Assembly (NCBI GenBank): GCA_020465985.1
Contig: JAANYP010004711.1
Location: 234,750 to 298,749, forward strand
DNA from: Centrapalus pauciflorus
Lineage: Eukaryota; Streptophyta; Magnoliopsida; Asterales; Asteraceae
Direction: 5' to 3'
Length of the DNA stretch: 64,000 bases
The translations under genes and the position numbers were made by a program. Below the pieces are notes generated by a model. That model was given only the letters and a program-made list of their open reading frames with translations, was not told the origin of the DNA and did not search any database. Positions 36,145 to 48,139 of this stretch are shown here, in pieces; the stretch's first letter is position 1; the number at the start of each line of letters is the position of its first letter.

Positions 36145-39100
36145 TAATGTCTTCACTTCTCCTATACTAAATAATTACTTAATTGTTTTATTATCAAACT
36201 AAATATTGTTTTAGTTTTCAAAAAAATAGGTTAATAATAATAGACTATCCATTTTCTCCAACTTAAAGGATTGCTTTAATGTGATACTAAATATTGGTTT
36301 AGTGTTGTTTAAATTTAATTAATTTTACCTTAATAGTAAAAACCCTCCATCTATCCTAAGGTTATTATTTCTTATCAATTAATGTCAATCATTTATCTAT
36401 AAATAACAAAGTTACATTTGTTCATTCACATTATTCCATCATTTCATGTTACAAACAATTTGTTGAGTGCTTGGTGGATGGAAAATCCTATGACAATGCT
36501 AAGAATTTTTGTTCATCACAGCCAACGAGGCCTAAAGTGGTAGCAAGATTTCACATCAAATGGTTGTGAAAATGTAAGGTTCTAGACTAAAGCGTAAACA
36601 GGATCACAAAACTCATGAAAATCATTTATTTATTTAATTTAGTAACAACGCAACATGTGTCAACTAACATTTATTTAAATATGATACATCATTTATTTAT
36701 TTAATTTAATTTCAAAACACCACAAAGATAAGATGAGATACTAATAATATAATAATCATTTATTTTATTAAATTAATATGTAAAATATATCTTTTATTAT
36801 TTTATACCTAAATAAGTTAACAAAGAGGAAAAAAAATATTGTGTTACATTTTAATAATTTTATTTAAACTGAATATCTTTAATAACCAAATTATCTTACC
36901 AAAAAACGTAATTCATAAATCTCATTTAAATGACAAGAGAATAAGAATTTTATTTGCAAAATAGTATACTGAAATAAATATATGAAATACCACTCTTTGT
37001 AGATTTAAAACTTCTAACAAATATATTAATCTTTATAGAATCATAATAATTGTAATGATTTCATGTCTATAGTAATTAATTTCATGTAAAATATTACGAT
37101 GATCATAATTTATATACAATGCATAATTGTATTATTTAATTATTTAATTTGATAAGTTGAGTCATATATTGATAATTTCATATAATAAAATTTTAATTAT
37201 TATAAATTTAGATTAAAAAATTAGTTTATTTTTAATTTAGTTTGATAAGTTGAGTCGTGTAGCATAAATCTAATGTAATAACATATATTTAATTAATGTA
37301 TTAAAATTTTTAACATACTTACACTTTGTTCCTAAATTTTAAGAAACATTTTTTTAATCTTTAAAAACTTTTATGAAAATATATGATTCAGTAAGTAGCC
37401 TTTAAAATAAGTTAATCAACAAATTAATCCAAAAATATATATAATATAGAATTTTATGATTAAATAAATAATTTGTAATTAATATATATTTAAATTAACA
37501 CATAAAATGATTTTTTTAAATATAGTTACACATTGTAGAAAAGTTTTAAGATATAAATTTTAATTTTTAAAAAAAACTCTTTATGAAAATATATAATTCT
37601 TCAAATACCCTTTATAAAACAAGTTAATTAACAAATTAAACTAATAAAATATATAATCATTAATTTTAAGATTATTCATAAAATAACTCGGTCTATATAA
37701 AATTTTCTATAAAATAGACTCAACTTTGATACAACATGTTCAATATAAATAAATATTACTTGAACTTAAATAAATATAACATAATAGTATTATTATTTAT
37801 CACATGAATTTTAGTTACATAGATTCAATTTAAACCTTATTAATATTCATTTAAATTAATGTATTAAAATAAACTTCTAATATAATTACATGTTATAATG
37901 AAACTTTATGAAATATTGAATTAAAGAGTTTTTACGAAAGCATATAACTAATCAAATAACTTTTAAAAACAATTTAATTAATATATATATAATTTAAAAC
38001 TTTAAAATTAATTGCATTATTTGTAGTTAAACTTAATATATTTTTATTTCATAAAATGTGAAACAATACATTAATGCATAAATATTGAATTTTAATAGGT
38101 TCGAGTTTTTTTTAACGGCAAATTATCATACTACTACTCTTAAACTACTCCTAATATATGCATCATGTACAAATTATAATTACACATAAATGACATTGAT
38201 TGCTTAGTTTTTTTTGAAATTCTCTCATAATTTTCAAACATAACATATGTTGTTCACATTATAATTACACATAAATATCATATTGATTGCTCAATTCTTT
38301 TGAAATTCTCTCATAATTTTCAAACGTAACCTATTGCACATAAAATGTCATATTGATTGTTACAATTTATCTATAATCTCTACGCACTCTAAAATCGTAA
38401 TAAAATTTGACATTATCGTTTTTGTTTTTATCTCTCATGCATGATCAATTTCAAGAAATATCATATTCTTACGTTCTAACTTTTTTTTTTCATTGCAGGA
38501 TAAAGAAGCATGAGTGTAGAACGAGCATTGACATGGTCATGGTCGATATCATCCATCTTTCATTACAATATTAATCTACCATTTCTCTACTTCTCAGATG
38601 TATATTGTTTTTTAATTCATTTCAATCAATTACACACTTTCGTATATGTATTTGTCATTTTCAGTTGTTTTAGAAAATGAGTTATGGAGAACTTTTGTAT
38701 GTTAACATGTATATTATTACCAACGCAATACTAAAATATTGTTTTAATAATCACACATATTTTTGTCTCATATTTTTTCAATGCATAAATATCAAATGCA
38801 CATGAATCAATGGTAGTCTTGAGCATAAATGATTTCATGTTTGTAGTAATTTAACTACATATAATAAATTACAATATTCAATAATTAGAATAAAATATAT
38901 TATTTTATTTAATTTGATAAGTGGAACCATATGTTAATAAATTCCATATAATAAACTTTAATGACCATTTGTTTAAATCAAAATAATTTATATATTGTAC
39001 TTTATTTTGATAAATTGAGTCCAATAACAATAAATTCATTGTAATGACTTATAATGATAATTACTTATATCAAAATAAATTAATTTATTAGTTAGTTTAT

Positions 39101-39201
39101 TTTAGTTGATAACATAAAACTAACATGAGTTACCGAGTAGGTAGCAATCTTTTATTACATTTAAATTATGTCTAATATTGAATCACTGATTTAACTTATT
39201 T

Positions 39202-39785
39202 TGACGGTTAGACGGACAACTCTCAACCAACGGAACACGGAGACTATTAGACGCTGAACGAACGACACACGAACGATCCTACGAACTAATTCTCTCCGAA
39301 ACGGCACTCACCTAGCTGATAAACTCGAGATCGCTCTTTGCTTAATCCCTCACGAATTCTGCAAAAAAGTCACTTAATGATTCGAGTCTATCTCTAATTA
39401 TAGACCCTGATTCGAGTCTGTTGTGGGCCAAACTCGAATCTGGCCCAAGGCCCATTCGAGTCTGTCCATATTGACAGTCTCGAATCTAGCCCATTCGAAT
39501 CTAAGGTCTCATTCGAATCTATCTCAGATTCGAATGTATTCCCTTAAGTAATTCGAATCTAGCCAAAATACTTAAACTCTTAAGTGATAAAACTTATGAT
39601 ATTACCTTATGATTGATTTTATCTTTCAACTTTATGTTTGAACTTCTTGTAATACGTTACATCAAGTTCAAACATACAAACACTAATAAGCATCAATCAT
39701 ATATAATATATATATATAGCAAACACATGCTAAATCACAATGTAAGACCACTTAGACTGCTATCGTCACACGGGATGTACCAACA
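39202..39785 (-). repeat. Copia 3' LTR, truncated
   Basis: 584 bp matching the inner part of the 5' LTR, with about eight substitutions and a TA-length difference. The outer 64 bp present at 51,952-52,015 are absent. The sequence at the break, atttTGACGG, shares TTG with both parents (attTTGtaaa at 59,245 and tcgTTGacgg at 52,014). Confidence 0.9.
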
Positions 39786-39796
39786 GACTCCCCCTT
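39786..39796 (-). other. Copia polypurine tract
   Basis: On the minus strand AAGGGGGAGTC abuts the 3' LTR start (TGTTGGTACATC). Confidence 0.8.
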
Positions 39797-39845
39797 GACG
39801 ATAGCTTCTAATAATTCACACATTTGATTTAAGAACTTGGTTTAT

Positions 39846-42800
39846 TTATTGATTCAAAACACTACCAGCATACAGACCTTTCTCGACGCATACCTTGACC
39901 ACATTTTCATACTTACTAGCCTCAGTATCCATATGTGCGTCACTGGAAATCTTACAATTATACAAAATCTGCAGATCTTTTTTAGATAGGTTTACCAGGT
40001 GAAGCGGGTCATAGACTCTAAGAATAACATTTTCTTCTAAGTCTTCCATGACCGCTTCCCCAGTTTCCGTGTCAGCATACCACCACTTCAGATTCTTCAG
40101 AATATTTTGTGGCATTGGCTTGAGAGGAACCTTCCTAAGACATCTAGCCGGCTTATAGTGAATCCTCATCCAAGGTCGTCCAGTTAGAGGATCAATACGT
40201 GACGAATCCTCTACTCTTCTCCCGACCCTTGGATTCAAACGCTCGAACTTCCTTGATCTCCCTTCCTTTCTTATGATTCTTTCGATAACGCTCGCGTAGG
40301 GATCATTGCCAATGTTTATAAGATCTTTCCAAGCTGGCGCAGTGATTTCGATTTTTGGCAGGGAGTTGAACGCTTTTAAAGTTCGCCTCATGTACTGAAG
40401 CCCGTCTTTTCTCTTTATTATAAATAGCTGCAGATCTCTGTCAAAGAACCAGCTTAAAATTCGCTCAGACAGCTTCCCAGTACCTGGCACTCTCATTGTC
40501 TTTTTAATTGCTGCTTCCTTCTCTTCAGCCCTGAACCATAGCTTTCGTTTTTCTTCATTAGTTAGCTCTCTTGCAGGTTCCTCTGTCGATGGCTGAGGAT
40601 TCAATGCAACATTAACTATATCTGCATCGACAATTTTATTTCCATCAATCATGTAAGTATCAGTGATAGGATTCTGCTGCACAACTATCTCGTCAGCTTC
40701 ATCATCCTCATCAGCAAGTACTTCATCATCCGACTGCCAGTCTACTATCTCCCCTGGCACAAACTCCCCTTCCTCCAGCTCTTCATCTTCATTATCAAAA
40801 CCTACATCCAGTGGATCATCATCGAGATCCATGAGCGCTTCAATCATCTCACTGATCTCAAAGTCTGTAGGCTGTTTAGATGAACTGGCCTCACCCCTTT
40901 CTCCTTCGCCTTGACTAGGCTCCCCCTGAACTTGTGTAACTTGAGCTGCAGGAAAATCTACAGACTCAATCTCTTTATTCGCACCGGGATCATCGCCTTC
41001 ATTATCATCTCTTCTCTGCACCTCCTGATCTCGGCACGATGTCTCCCCCTGAGCCTGTAAATTTTTCATTAACTGCTCAATTAGGGAGCGCATCGACCTT
41101 ATCTCAGCTGCCTGATCGCAAACAAAAGTTTTCAATTCTACGTTCTCTTCCTGGACTTGCTCCACAATCTTCTTCAAATCGGCATTTTCTTTATCAAGAT
41201 TTGCATTATGAGTCTGAATTTCTCCGATCGCCTTTGTTAGGCTTAAGATTTGGACATTCTGGAAGTCAACGCGAGCTTTAAGCTGCAGAAACCTTTGATT
41301 GTCAGTGTATGTGGTCGAGGTAGATGGAATGGACTGTATAGGAGTAGGAATGAACGGTGATGGTATATACGGTTCATCTTGAGGTGGTGGTGGTGGTGGA
41401 CTGGTGGTTTGAGGTTCTTGATGTTGTGGAATTTCTGGTTGATCTACAGGAGCTGAAGATGATCCTTGCATGAACCTGTGACGTTTGGCCCGTTGCCTAG
41501 TCACTAGTTGAGCAACTTCCTCTTCTTCAAAATCAGACTCCTCCAATTCCCTGTTCACGCGCCTCCTCGAACCACCTTCATTTATAATCAATCTCGAACC
41601 ATAAGTTCCAATTTGAATATCAGGAACTGCAGCTGCTGGAACTTCCTCTGATTCTGATTCTGATTCTGAAGATGTTAATCCGTCATCTGCCCCTTCTGGC
41701 TCGTATTCCTCCACATCTCTAAAAATATCATCTTCATCTGCTGGTGGACTAAGCAGCTCACCAACCAATGCTGCTGCAACATCTTCATTGGCATGAGGCC
41801 CTGCCTCCCAAATTTCATTAAGCGTCTGGCTTAGCTGTTCAGCTTCTCTCGCAACATTTGAGGGCCCAGCTTCTTGAATATTTGAGGGCCCGGCTTCTGT
41901 AACTTCTGGTTGCTGGCTTGTCGAAGGCCTGGTTGCCGGAATTTGACTCGCTGCTGGTCTCTGTCGGCGTCTTGGATCACGTGGCCGAGCACGAGGCTGT
42001 TGTTGCTGTTGACGTTGCTGTTGTTGTTGCTGTTGACGTTGTTGCTGTTGTTGTTGTTGTGGAAACTCAACGACCCCTGCCCAGTTGGCATCTTCCGGGG
42101 CTTGAAAATCCCTATCCACAATAGCTCCGAACAATGGACGAGCAACAGGAACAACCAATCTTTCTCGGTGTGAGGAACAATCAGCGAAAATCCTTTTGTC
42201 CAGGATGGCAACACTCTGAAAGTCATTTGTTATTGGCAAGTTCGGCAAAAAGTGTCTGATCAACATCATAATGAATCTCGGATAGAGCAAAAACTGCTGA
42301 TTTTCGGGAGCAGATATCTGATGAACAAACTCCGAAAAGATCATCTCTGAAAAACTATATGGGCGATTATACACCATTGCGACAATCCCCGATTGAATCT
42401 TCGCGACAATATAGTCAAACCCTGCCTTTTTCGCAGCAAAGCACACCATAAATACATGCGCCAAAAACCTCCATTGTCCTATCAATCCACTTTTCATGTA
42501 TGACACTTTTGTCACATCGAGGCTGTACCCCATTCTTTGAAAGGCCGCTTGCCTTATATTCATCGGAAATTCTATAGGACCAGCTTCTTGTTCCTGAGTG
42601 CCCAACTGCAGCACTTGACGAATCATATCAGCCGAAAATACTAACGGCTGTCCTTCAATGCGAGTGCGTAGAACTGTCGGAGTGACCGAGCAGTCTACTT
42701 GCAAATGGTCATAAAATTGACGGATGTAGGGTAACACTAGCTGCACATTATGCCATAGTGCATGTCCGATCCTTGATTCAGCTAGAAAATCCAGTACTTC

Positions 42801-42881
42801 ACGGAATCCCTGCGCCTCAGGGAGATTCATGTCTGGATTAAGGACCATATTATGCTTAGGGACAAAAGCGCGAACCGCCAT
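39846..42881 (-). CDS. Extra ORF of the copia element (env-position protein)
   Basis: 1,011 residues starting MAVRAFVPKHNMV. The reading frame opens 14 codons earlier without an ATG. The N-terminal quarter is globular and of unknown function (LPEAQGFREVLDFLAES). It is followed by a Gln-rich run from CAG/CAA repeats (about residues 275-305), an acidic/serine stretch, a Pro-rich segment, a coiled coil (about 535-610), a strongly acidic region (about 690-750) and a basic, Trp-containing C-terminal domain. I see no signal peptide or membrane helix, so calling it an envelope protein is unsupported; its place between pol and the 3' LTR is that of Sirevirus env-like ORFs. No stop or frameshift interrupts it. 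A strong splice-acceptor-like sequence lies just before the ATG. Confidence 0.75.
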   Translation of the reverse strand: MAVRAFVPKHNMVLNPDMNLPEAQGFREVLDFLAESRIGHALWHNVQLVLPYIRQFYDHLQVDCSVTPTVLRTRIEGQPLVFSADMIRQVLQLGTQEQEAGPIEFPMNIRQAAFQRMGYSLDVTKVSYMKSGLIGQWRFLAHVFMVCFAAKKAGFDYIVAKIQSGIVAMVYNRPYSFSEMIFSEFVHQISAPENQQFLLYPRFIMMLIRHFLPNLPITNDFQSVAILDKRIFADCSSHRERLVVPVARPLFGAIVDRDFQAPEDANWAGVVEFPQQQQQQQRQQQQQQQRQQQQQPRARPRDPRRRQRPAASQIPATRPSTSQQPEVTEAGPSNIQEAGPSNVAREAEQLSQTLNEIWEAGPHANEDVAAALVGELLSPPADEDDIFRDVEEYEPEGADDGLTSSESESESEEVPAAAVPDIQIGTYGSRLIINEGGSRRRVNRELEESDFEEEEVAQLVTRQRAKRHRFMQGSSSAPVDQPEIPQHQEPQTTSPPPPPPQDEPYIPSPFIPTPIQSIPSTSTTYTDNQRFLQLKARVDFQNVQILSLTKAIGEIQTHNANLDKENADLKKIVEQVQEENVELKTFVCDQAAEIRSMRSLIEQLMKNLQAQGETSCRDQEVQRRDDNEGDDPGANKEIESVDFPAAQVTQVQGEPSQGEGERGEASSSKQPTDFEISEMIEALMDLDDDPLDVGFDNEDEELEEGEFVPGEIVDWQSDDEVLADEDDEADEIVVQQNPITDTYMIDGNKIVDADIVNVALNPQPSTEEPARELTNEEKRKLWFRAEEKEAAIKKTMRVPGTGKLSERILSWFFDRDLQLFIIKRKDGLQYMRRTLKAFNSLPKIEITAPAWKDLINIGNDPYASVIERIIRKEGRSRKFERLNPRVGRRVEDSSRIDPLTGRPWMRIHYKPARCLRKVPLKPMPQNILKNLKWWYADTETGEAVMEDLEENVILRVYDPLHLVNLSKKDLQILYNCKISSDAHMDTEASKYENVVKVCVEKGLYAGSVLNQ

Positions 42882-42883
42882 AT

Positions 42884-42908
42884 CTGCACAATAATTAAAA
42901 CTGTTAGA
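42884..42908 (-). other. Acceptor-like sequence before the extra ORF
   Basis: On the minus strand a CTAAC branch-like motif, a T-rich stretch and GTGCAG end two bases before the ATG at 42,881. Similar sequences precede gag and pol. Confidence 0.4.
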
Positions 42909-42923
42909 CTCATTAAAAATCAA

Positions 42924-45094
42924 TAAACTTGTTTCAAATTGGTTTTATTTTGTACTTTATTAAATACAAAATCTAGCACAATTAAATTTCCACAAGTTTA
43001 ATAAAATTTAAATTAAACAAAATAAATAAAGTGCAGATTCGAAAGTAACAGATTCGAAGTGTCCATATTTGAATGTAATGGACAGATTCGAAGTGGCATT
43101 ATTCGAGTCTGATGGACAGATTCGGGGATCATGGTCATCTCGAATCTAATGACAGATTCGAGAAACCCATGAACAGATTCGAAGGTCCTAGAACAGACTC
43201 GAAGCCCCGTCGGTCCTGCTTTCACCAAAAAATTCAAGATTTTAACCGTTTAGTAATTCACATACATTAGTTCAACTAGGTTCTAATCATTGATTTATGC
43301 TTTTAATTTGATCTTTTATAGGTCCAAACTTGGTAATTTAGCAAAATCCCTATTTCAACCCACAAAACTTCAAAATTCGATGTTTTAGCCTAAAATTGTG
43401 TATAAAACTACACAAATCTTGTGCAATCCGGTTGATTATACCTAGATGTATCTGTAGAATCGAAACACCAAGTAAGAGAGTCGACAAAATGTCGTTTAGA
43501 AGAAATACGATAGATTCGAGAATAGAATCGAGATCGCCACAGTAGACTCGAGTGTATAGATTCGAAAACAGTAAGGTCTTAAATGACTTCACTGTTGACC
43601 TATTTATACCACCAACCCTCGATTCTAAACATAGACTCGAATCTACTGACAGATTCGAAGTCTTACCGCTTCGAGTCTGTCTTAGATTCGAAACCACCAA
43701 TACTTAGAAAAATTTTCGAAAATTTTGAAATAAATTCAACTTTTCCAACTTTTTTCTACGGTATCGTGTAACCAGATAAACTATGCCAATTCTTTTACCC
43801 TAAGCTCAAGATAGTTCACGCATTGTTTATTTTATCCAACTTTGAATGCACCCTCAGTAACTTTTGACCTTTTACCTAAGTAAAAATTAAACTAAACTAA
43901 AATGAAATAAAATAAACTAAGGTAAAAATAAAATAAAATAAAGTAAAATAAAATTTTGACCAAAAAATTTAATCTAGACTTAAGAAAAATTTACAATCTA
44001 AGCTAAATACTTAACAACATATTTTTGATGAGTATAGTCTAAGAAAGGTTCAATCAGATAGCGATGTCTGATACTAACTTTCAGTACTTAAACTTTCACA
44101 CTTAGGAATTTTTTATTCCTTTGTTTGTTTGTCGTGACATACCTATTTAGCCGATTGTTGGTATTTTACCCCTTTTAAACATTCTACATTTCGGAATATC
44201 CCTTGGCCTTTTTATTTATCAGGAAATTATCTTACGTGACGCAGACATAGACATACTTTTATGATCAAGGCACACAGACAAAGATTCTAACTTGTTGGTA
44301 TTTGCAAACTTTCTTTAAAAGACAAACATCGGACACAGGTCTGTATTTTCATACAACAAAGTGTCTTAGTTTGACTTAAGGTTTATTTTTAAAGTTAGCA
44401 GACAGCGGTGACAGGTCTGTACTGACGTACAACAAAGCGACATGTCTGCTAACCCGAATCTAAACAGAGACAACAGGTCTGTACTTACGTACAACAGAGT
44501 TGCATGTTTTCGACTCTCAGTTTTATATGATTTTTCTATTCATTCCATTTTAAGATGTATTTGATGTTTCCATACATCCCCAGAAAGTTTGCATACCTCA
44601 TTTAGACTCAATGTTTGTATGTCTTGTACATAAAAATTAAGACCGATTGGTCGTACATCTAAGTTAGTGACACGCTTGACTTTTTCTAGAATATTTTATT
44701 AGCCTTGAGATTCCCTATATGTATTATGCCTACCAACACATCAAACTAAATAAAGTATAACACTTAGGATTTAGTTGCATTATGTGTGAAAGCCTAAATA
44801 CTTAGAGTCTGTAACGACGGTGCTAATTTTCGTCACTTTGAACCTATGTATCTAAGACCTAACTCTTTTTTTTGTTATTCTCTTTTTTTGTATTTTTGTA
44901 ATTTTCTCTCTTTTTTTCTTTTATTTATTTTTTTTTTTTTCATAAGAAAAGCAGTAATAAGCTAACCTACTAACTTACTAAAGATAGAAACTTACTAAAA
45001 ATAGAAACTTTCCTAAATTAGCAGATTACTGAAAAGAAAGAAAAACTACTACTCTACAATAAAATAAAGTAAACTTACTACTACTAAGGTCAAA
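42924..45094 (-). other. Copia spacer between pol and extra ORF
   Basis: 2.2 kb, non-coding. Positions 43,030-43,240 and 43,370-43,700 hold about 19 copies of an AGAYTCGAR-type motif. Positions 44,280-44,520 repeat acaggtctgta-cgtacaac three times. Short ORFs over the motif array do not resemble proteins. Confidence 0.6.
43030..43700. repeat. TTCGA-core motif array, spacer
   Basis: About 19 occurrences of AGATTCGAA, AGACTCGAG and close variants on both strands, irregularly spaced by 10-60 bases. The same motif is dense in the LTRs and the gag leader but not in the ORFs. Confidence 0.75.
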
Positions 45095-48000
45095 TTACTC
45101 TGGGTTGCGCATTCCATTCAGTTGAATTAAATACTCAAACCGTGACTTATCAAACGCTTTGGTAAATAAATCTGCATTATTATCTTCTGTTGCCACCTTT
45201 ACCAGTTTGATTAAGTTCTTTTCAGCACAATCACGAATAAAATGATGCCTTATGTCTATGTGCTTTGTTTTACTGTGTTTAACTGGATTATTAGCAATTG
45301 TAGATTGATTGTCTATCCTAATAGGAGTTTGAGTGTAAGCCAAACCGTAATCCCGCAATTGTTGTTGTATCCACAGAACCTGTGAGCAGCAACTACCAGC
45401 AGCAACATACTCGGCCTCGCACGTTGAAATGGCTACCGATGTTTGTTTCTTGCATTGCCAGGATACCAATCTCCCTCCTAGGAACTGACAACCTCCAGTT
45501 GTAGATTTGCGCGTCAAGCTGCATCCTCCGTAGTCAGAATCCGTGAATGCTTCCAACTCTAGATCTCCCTCCGCGTGATACCAAAGTCCCAGCTTCGGTT
45601 TCGACTTGAGGTATCGTAGAATCCGCTTCACAGCTTTCATATGCATCTCCTTCGGATTCGCTTGAAACCTAGCACAAATACACACAGCAAACATTATGTC
45701 AGGTCTTGAAGCAGTTAAATACATAAGTGACCCAATCATGGCCCGATATAAAGTCGGATCCACATCGGTATCACTTTCAGTACCCGGCCCGAGATTGTGA
45801 TTTACTTGAATCGGCGTGCTGAAGTGGGCAGTCAACTTAGTTCCCTCCATCCCAAACCGTTCTAATATGTCATAGACATACTTAGTTTGATGGATAAACA
45901 TCCCTTCCTTCTTTTGGTCAACTTGTAACCCTAAAAAGAAATTCAACTCCCCCATAGCACTCATCTCGAACTTAGACTTCATCACCTTCTCGAAATCTTT
46001 GCAAATCTGTTCGTCTGATGATCCAAAAATGATATCATCGACGTACACTTGTACCAAAATAAAGTGTTCTCCCTTCCTCTTCACAAATAGAGTACTATCT
46101 ATCCTACCCCTTTCAAAACCGTTTTCTAAAAGATGGTTGGATAAAGTCTCATACCACGCCCTAGGTACCTGATGTAATCCATAAAGAGCCTTATCTAAGC
46201 GATATACTCTATCAGGATATTTTGGATCTGTAAATCCGGGCGGTTGTTCTACATACACCAACTCCTTCACTTTCCCATACAGGAAAGCACTCTTAACGTC
46301 CAGTTGATATACCTTAAAGCCTTTGAAGGAGGCAAACGCTAGAAACAACCTAATGGCTTCCAGCCTTGCTACTGGTGCAAAAACTTCGTTGTAATCGATT
46401 CCCTCCTCTTGGTTGAAACCCTTTACAACTAATCTCGCCTTGTTGCGCGTGACTATACCCCGATCGTCTCTTTTGCACTTAAAAACCCACTTGGTTCCTA
46501 TTGCAATCTCCCCTCGAGGTAACGGAACTAACTCCCATACTTCTAGTTTCCTAAATTGTGAAAGTTCTTCCTGCATCGCTTCAACCCAGGAGTTATCCTT
46601 AAGTGCCATTTGCACATTCTTAGGCTCTACTTGCGATATGAAACATGAATAAAGACATGTGTGATATGCCTCGGAGTCGTTTATCATCGACAACAACACG
46701 GTGTTGTTATTTACACTACTCCGAGTCCTCACACCCTCGTTAGGATTTCCTATGATGCTTTCTATTGGATGGTTCTTGTTAATCCTAGAGGTCTCTATTT
46801 CATCAACCCTTAGATTATCTCCTAAGTTGGATCCTATTTCACCTAAAGGGGGAACAGGCTCAGCTTCTACATTTTCCTCCTCACGGACGTTTTCCTCAGA
46901 GTTAGAACTTGAAGCTTGAGTCTGATTCTCAGTGTTAGGTGTCTCTTGATCAGCAACTTCTGGAGATCCATCTACAGTCGCAGTAGGCTCGGATGTAGAT
47001 TCGAACGTGGTCCTTGGAAAGATTTGGCCATCGTCGTTCAGATGCAACGTCGCCATGTCCTTGTCGATTGTACCTGCATTATCATCCAGAGGAATGTTAA
47101 ATGACTCAAATAACTCATCATAGTCAAATATCCATTCCGGACCAGTTTGGGGTTCATGTGTATAACTTGTGACTTCAATGTTATACACAATCTCCACAGT
47201 ACCAGTTGTTTTGTTAAACACCCGTTTGTTTGGTGAGTTTGGCACATAACCTAGGAAGTATCCTTCGTCAGCCTTTTCACCAAACTTCGGTTGATGTTTT
47301 GTTCTTAAAAGTGTGCATGGTACTCCAAACGGTTCGAATCCAGTTAAGTTAGGTGGCCGTTTATTCAAAATTTCATAGCATGTTTTGTTCAATGATTTGA
47401 CTGTAAGGACTCGGTTTAAAATGTGGCACGCGGTATTCACTGCCTCCCCCCAAAACATGGTAGGAAGCTTTGAATCCGAAAGCATAGTCCTTGCAGCCTC
47501 AATCAAAGTTCTATTTTTACGTTCGGCCACCCCATTCTGTTGAGGTTCATATGGTGCACTGAATTGATGCACTATGCCCTTTGATAGGCAATATACACCA
47601 ATTACAGTGTTTTTTAATTCAGTTCCATTATCACTACGAATATATTTAACCCTAGTTCCGTATGAGTTCTCCACTTGGTCCAAGAACCCGATGAGCCTTG
47701 CAGCCGTCTCGTCCTTCGTACCTAAAAAGAAAACCCAAGAAAAACGTGAGTAATCGTCGGTGATAACTAAGCAGTACCAACTACCTCCAATACTCCTTTT
47801 GTTGATTGGGTCGAAAAGGTCCATGTGCAACAGATCGAATGTTGAGGCTATGGAATTCTGCTTCTTGGACTTGTGTGCCTTCTTGTGTTGTTTGCCCTTC
47901 ATGCAAGGTAGACACTTATCCTCGAACTGAAAACTTTTCATGGGCACACCCTGCACCAGTCCATGCTTCGTAATGTAATTCATCTTCCTCAGGTGCAGGT

Positions 48001-48139
48001 GAGCCATGCGTCTGTGCCACAGTACGGATTCCGTCTCCGAAGCTTGGATAGTAGACAAATTGGCCCCATCGAAGTCTCTGGCTTGTTCATATCCAGCACG
48101 TACAAGTCGTTCTTCCTTGGCGCCCGCATCAACACCCAT
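45095..48139 (-). CDS. Copia integrase, reverse transcriptase, RNase H
   Basis: About 1,000 codons. It has a GAG-pre-integrase/HHCC region (LWHRRMAHLHL, CLPC), an integrase core with Asp in the DLFDP and SDNGTE motifs and Glu in QQNGVAERKNRT, then RT with YVDDIIFGS and QLDVKSAFL, and RNase H ending EAEYVAAG and TKHIDIRHHF. All catalytic residues that I can identify are present. The first 25 or so codons belong to another frame: true homology starts near ARDFDGANL, joined to the protease ORF by a one-base frame change near 48,073. Confidence 0.9.
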   Translation of the reverse strand: MGVDAGAKEERLVRAGYEQARDFDGANLSTIQASETESVLWHRRMAHLHLRKMNYITKHGLVQGVPMKSFQFEDKCLPCMKGKQHKKAHKSKKQNSIASTFDLLHMDLFDPINKRSIGGSWYCLVITDDYSRFSWVFFLGTKDETAARLIGFLDQVENSYGTRVKYIRSDNGTELKNTVIGVYCLSKGIVHQFSAPYEPQQNGVAERKNRTLIEAARTMLSDSKLPTMFWGEAVNTACHILNRVLTVKSLNKTCYEILNKRPPNLTGFEPFGVPCTLLRTKHQPKFGEKADEGYFLGYVPNSPNKRVFNKTTGTVEIVYNIEVTSYTHEPQTGPEWIFDYDELFESFNIPLDDNAGTIDKDMATLHLNDDGQIFPRTTFESTSEPTATVDGSPEVADQETPNTENQTQASSSNSEENVREEENVEAEPVPPLGEIGSNLGDNLRVDEIETSRINKNHPIESIIGNPNEGVRTRSSVNNNTVLLSMINDSEAYHTCLYSCFISQVEPKNVQMALKDNSWVEAMQEELSQFRKLEVWELVPLPRGEIAIGTKWVFKCKRDDRGIVTRNKARLVVKGFNQEEGIDYNEVFAPVARLEAIRLFLAFASFKGFKVYQLDVKSAFLYGKVKELVYVEQPPGFTDPKYPDRVYRLDKALYGLHQVPRAWYETLSNHLLENGFERGRIDSTLFVKRKGEHFILVQVYVDDIIFGSSDEQICKDFEKVMKSKFEMSAMGELNFFLGLQVDQKKEGMFIHQTKYVYDILERFGMEGTKLTAHFSTPIQVNHNLGPGTESDTDVDPTLYRAMIGSLMYLTASRPDIMFAVCICARFQANPKEMHMKAVKRILRYLKSKPKLGLWYHAEGDLELEAFTDSDYGGCSLTRKSTTGGCQFLGGRLVSWQCKKQTSVAISTCEAEYVAAGSCCSQVLWIQQQLRDYGLAYTQTPIRIDNQSTIANNPVKHSKTKHIDIRHHFIRDCAEKNLIKLVKVATEDNNADLFTKAFDKSRFEYLIQLNGMRNPE

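Larger units (their letters stand above)
32565..39201 (+). repeat. Large direct duplication, copy A
   Basis: 6,637 bp repeated at 52,598-59,247 in the same orientation. I saw about 18-20 single-base differences plus one 7-base insertion and TA-length changes, near 99.7% identity by eye. It starts within exon 2 of the GRF gene and ends inside a Helitron-like element. At its left edge the MULE continues uninterrupted; its right edge joins an LTR sequence directly. Confidence 0.95.
33727..39201 (+). mobile_element. Helitron-like element, 3' end lost (copy A)
   Basis: It begins TCTAATATATATATATATAAA and runs into the copia junction at 39,201. The lost end is preserved in copy B. It contains an internal duplication (33,750-34,283 repeated at 35,131-36,616), a nested Helitron-like element (35,188-36,144) and no helicase ORF. 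Confidence 0.45.

Noticed and set aside
39846..42881. Envelope glycoprotein
   Set aside because: No signal peptide, membrane helix or glycoprotein-like Cys pattern is visible; only its position is env-like.
43013..43771. Small proteins over the copia spacer
   Set aside because: The frames merely cover the TTCGA motif array on both strands and have no recognisable content.
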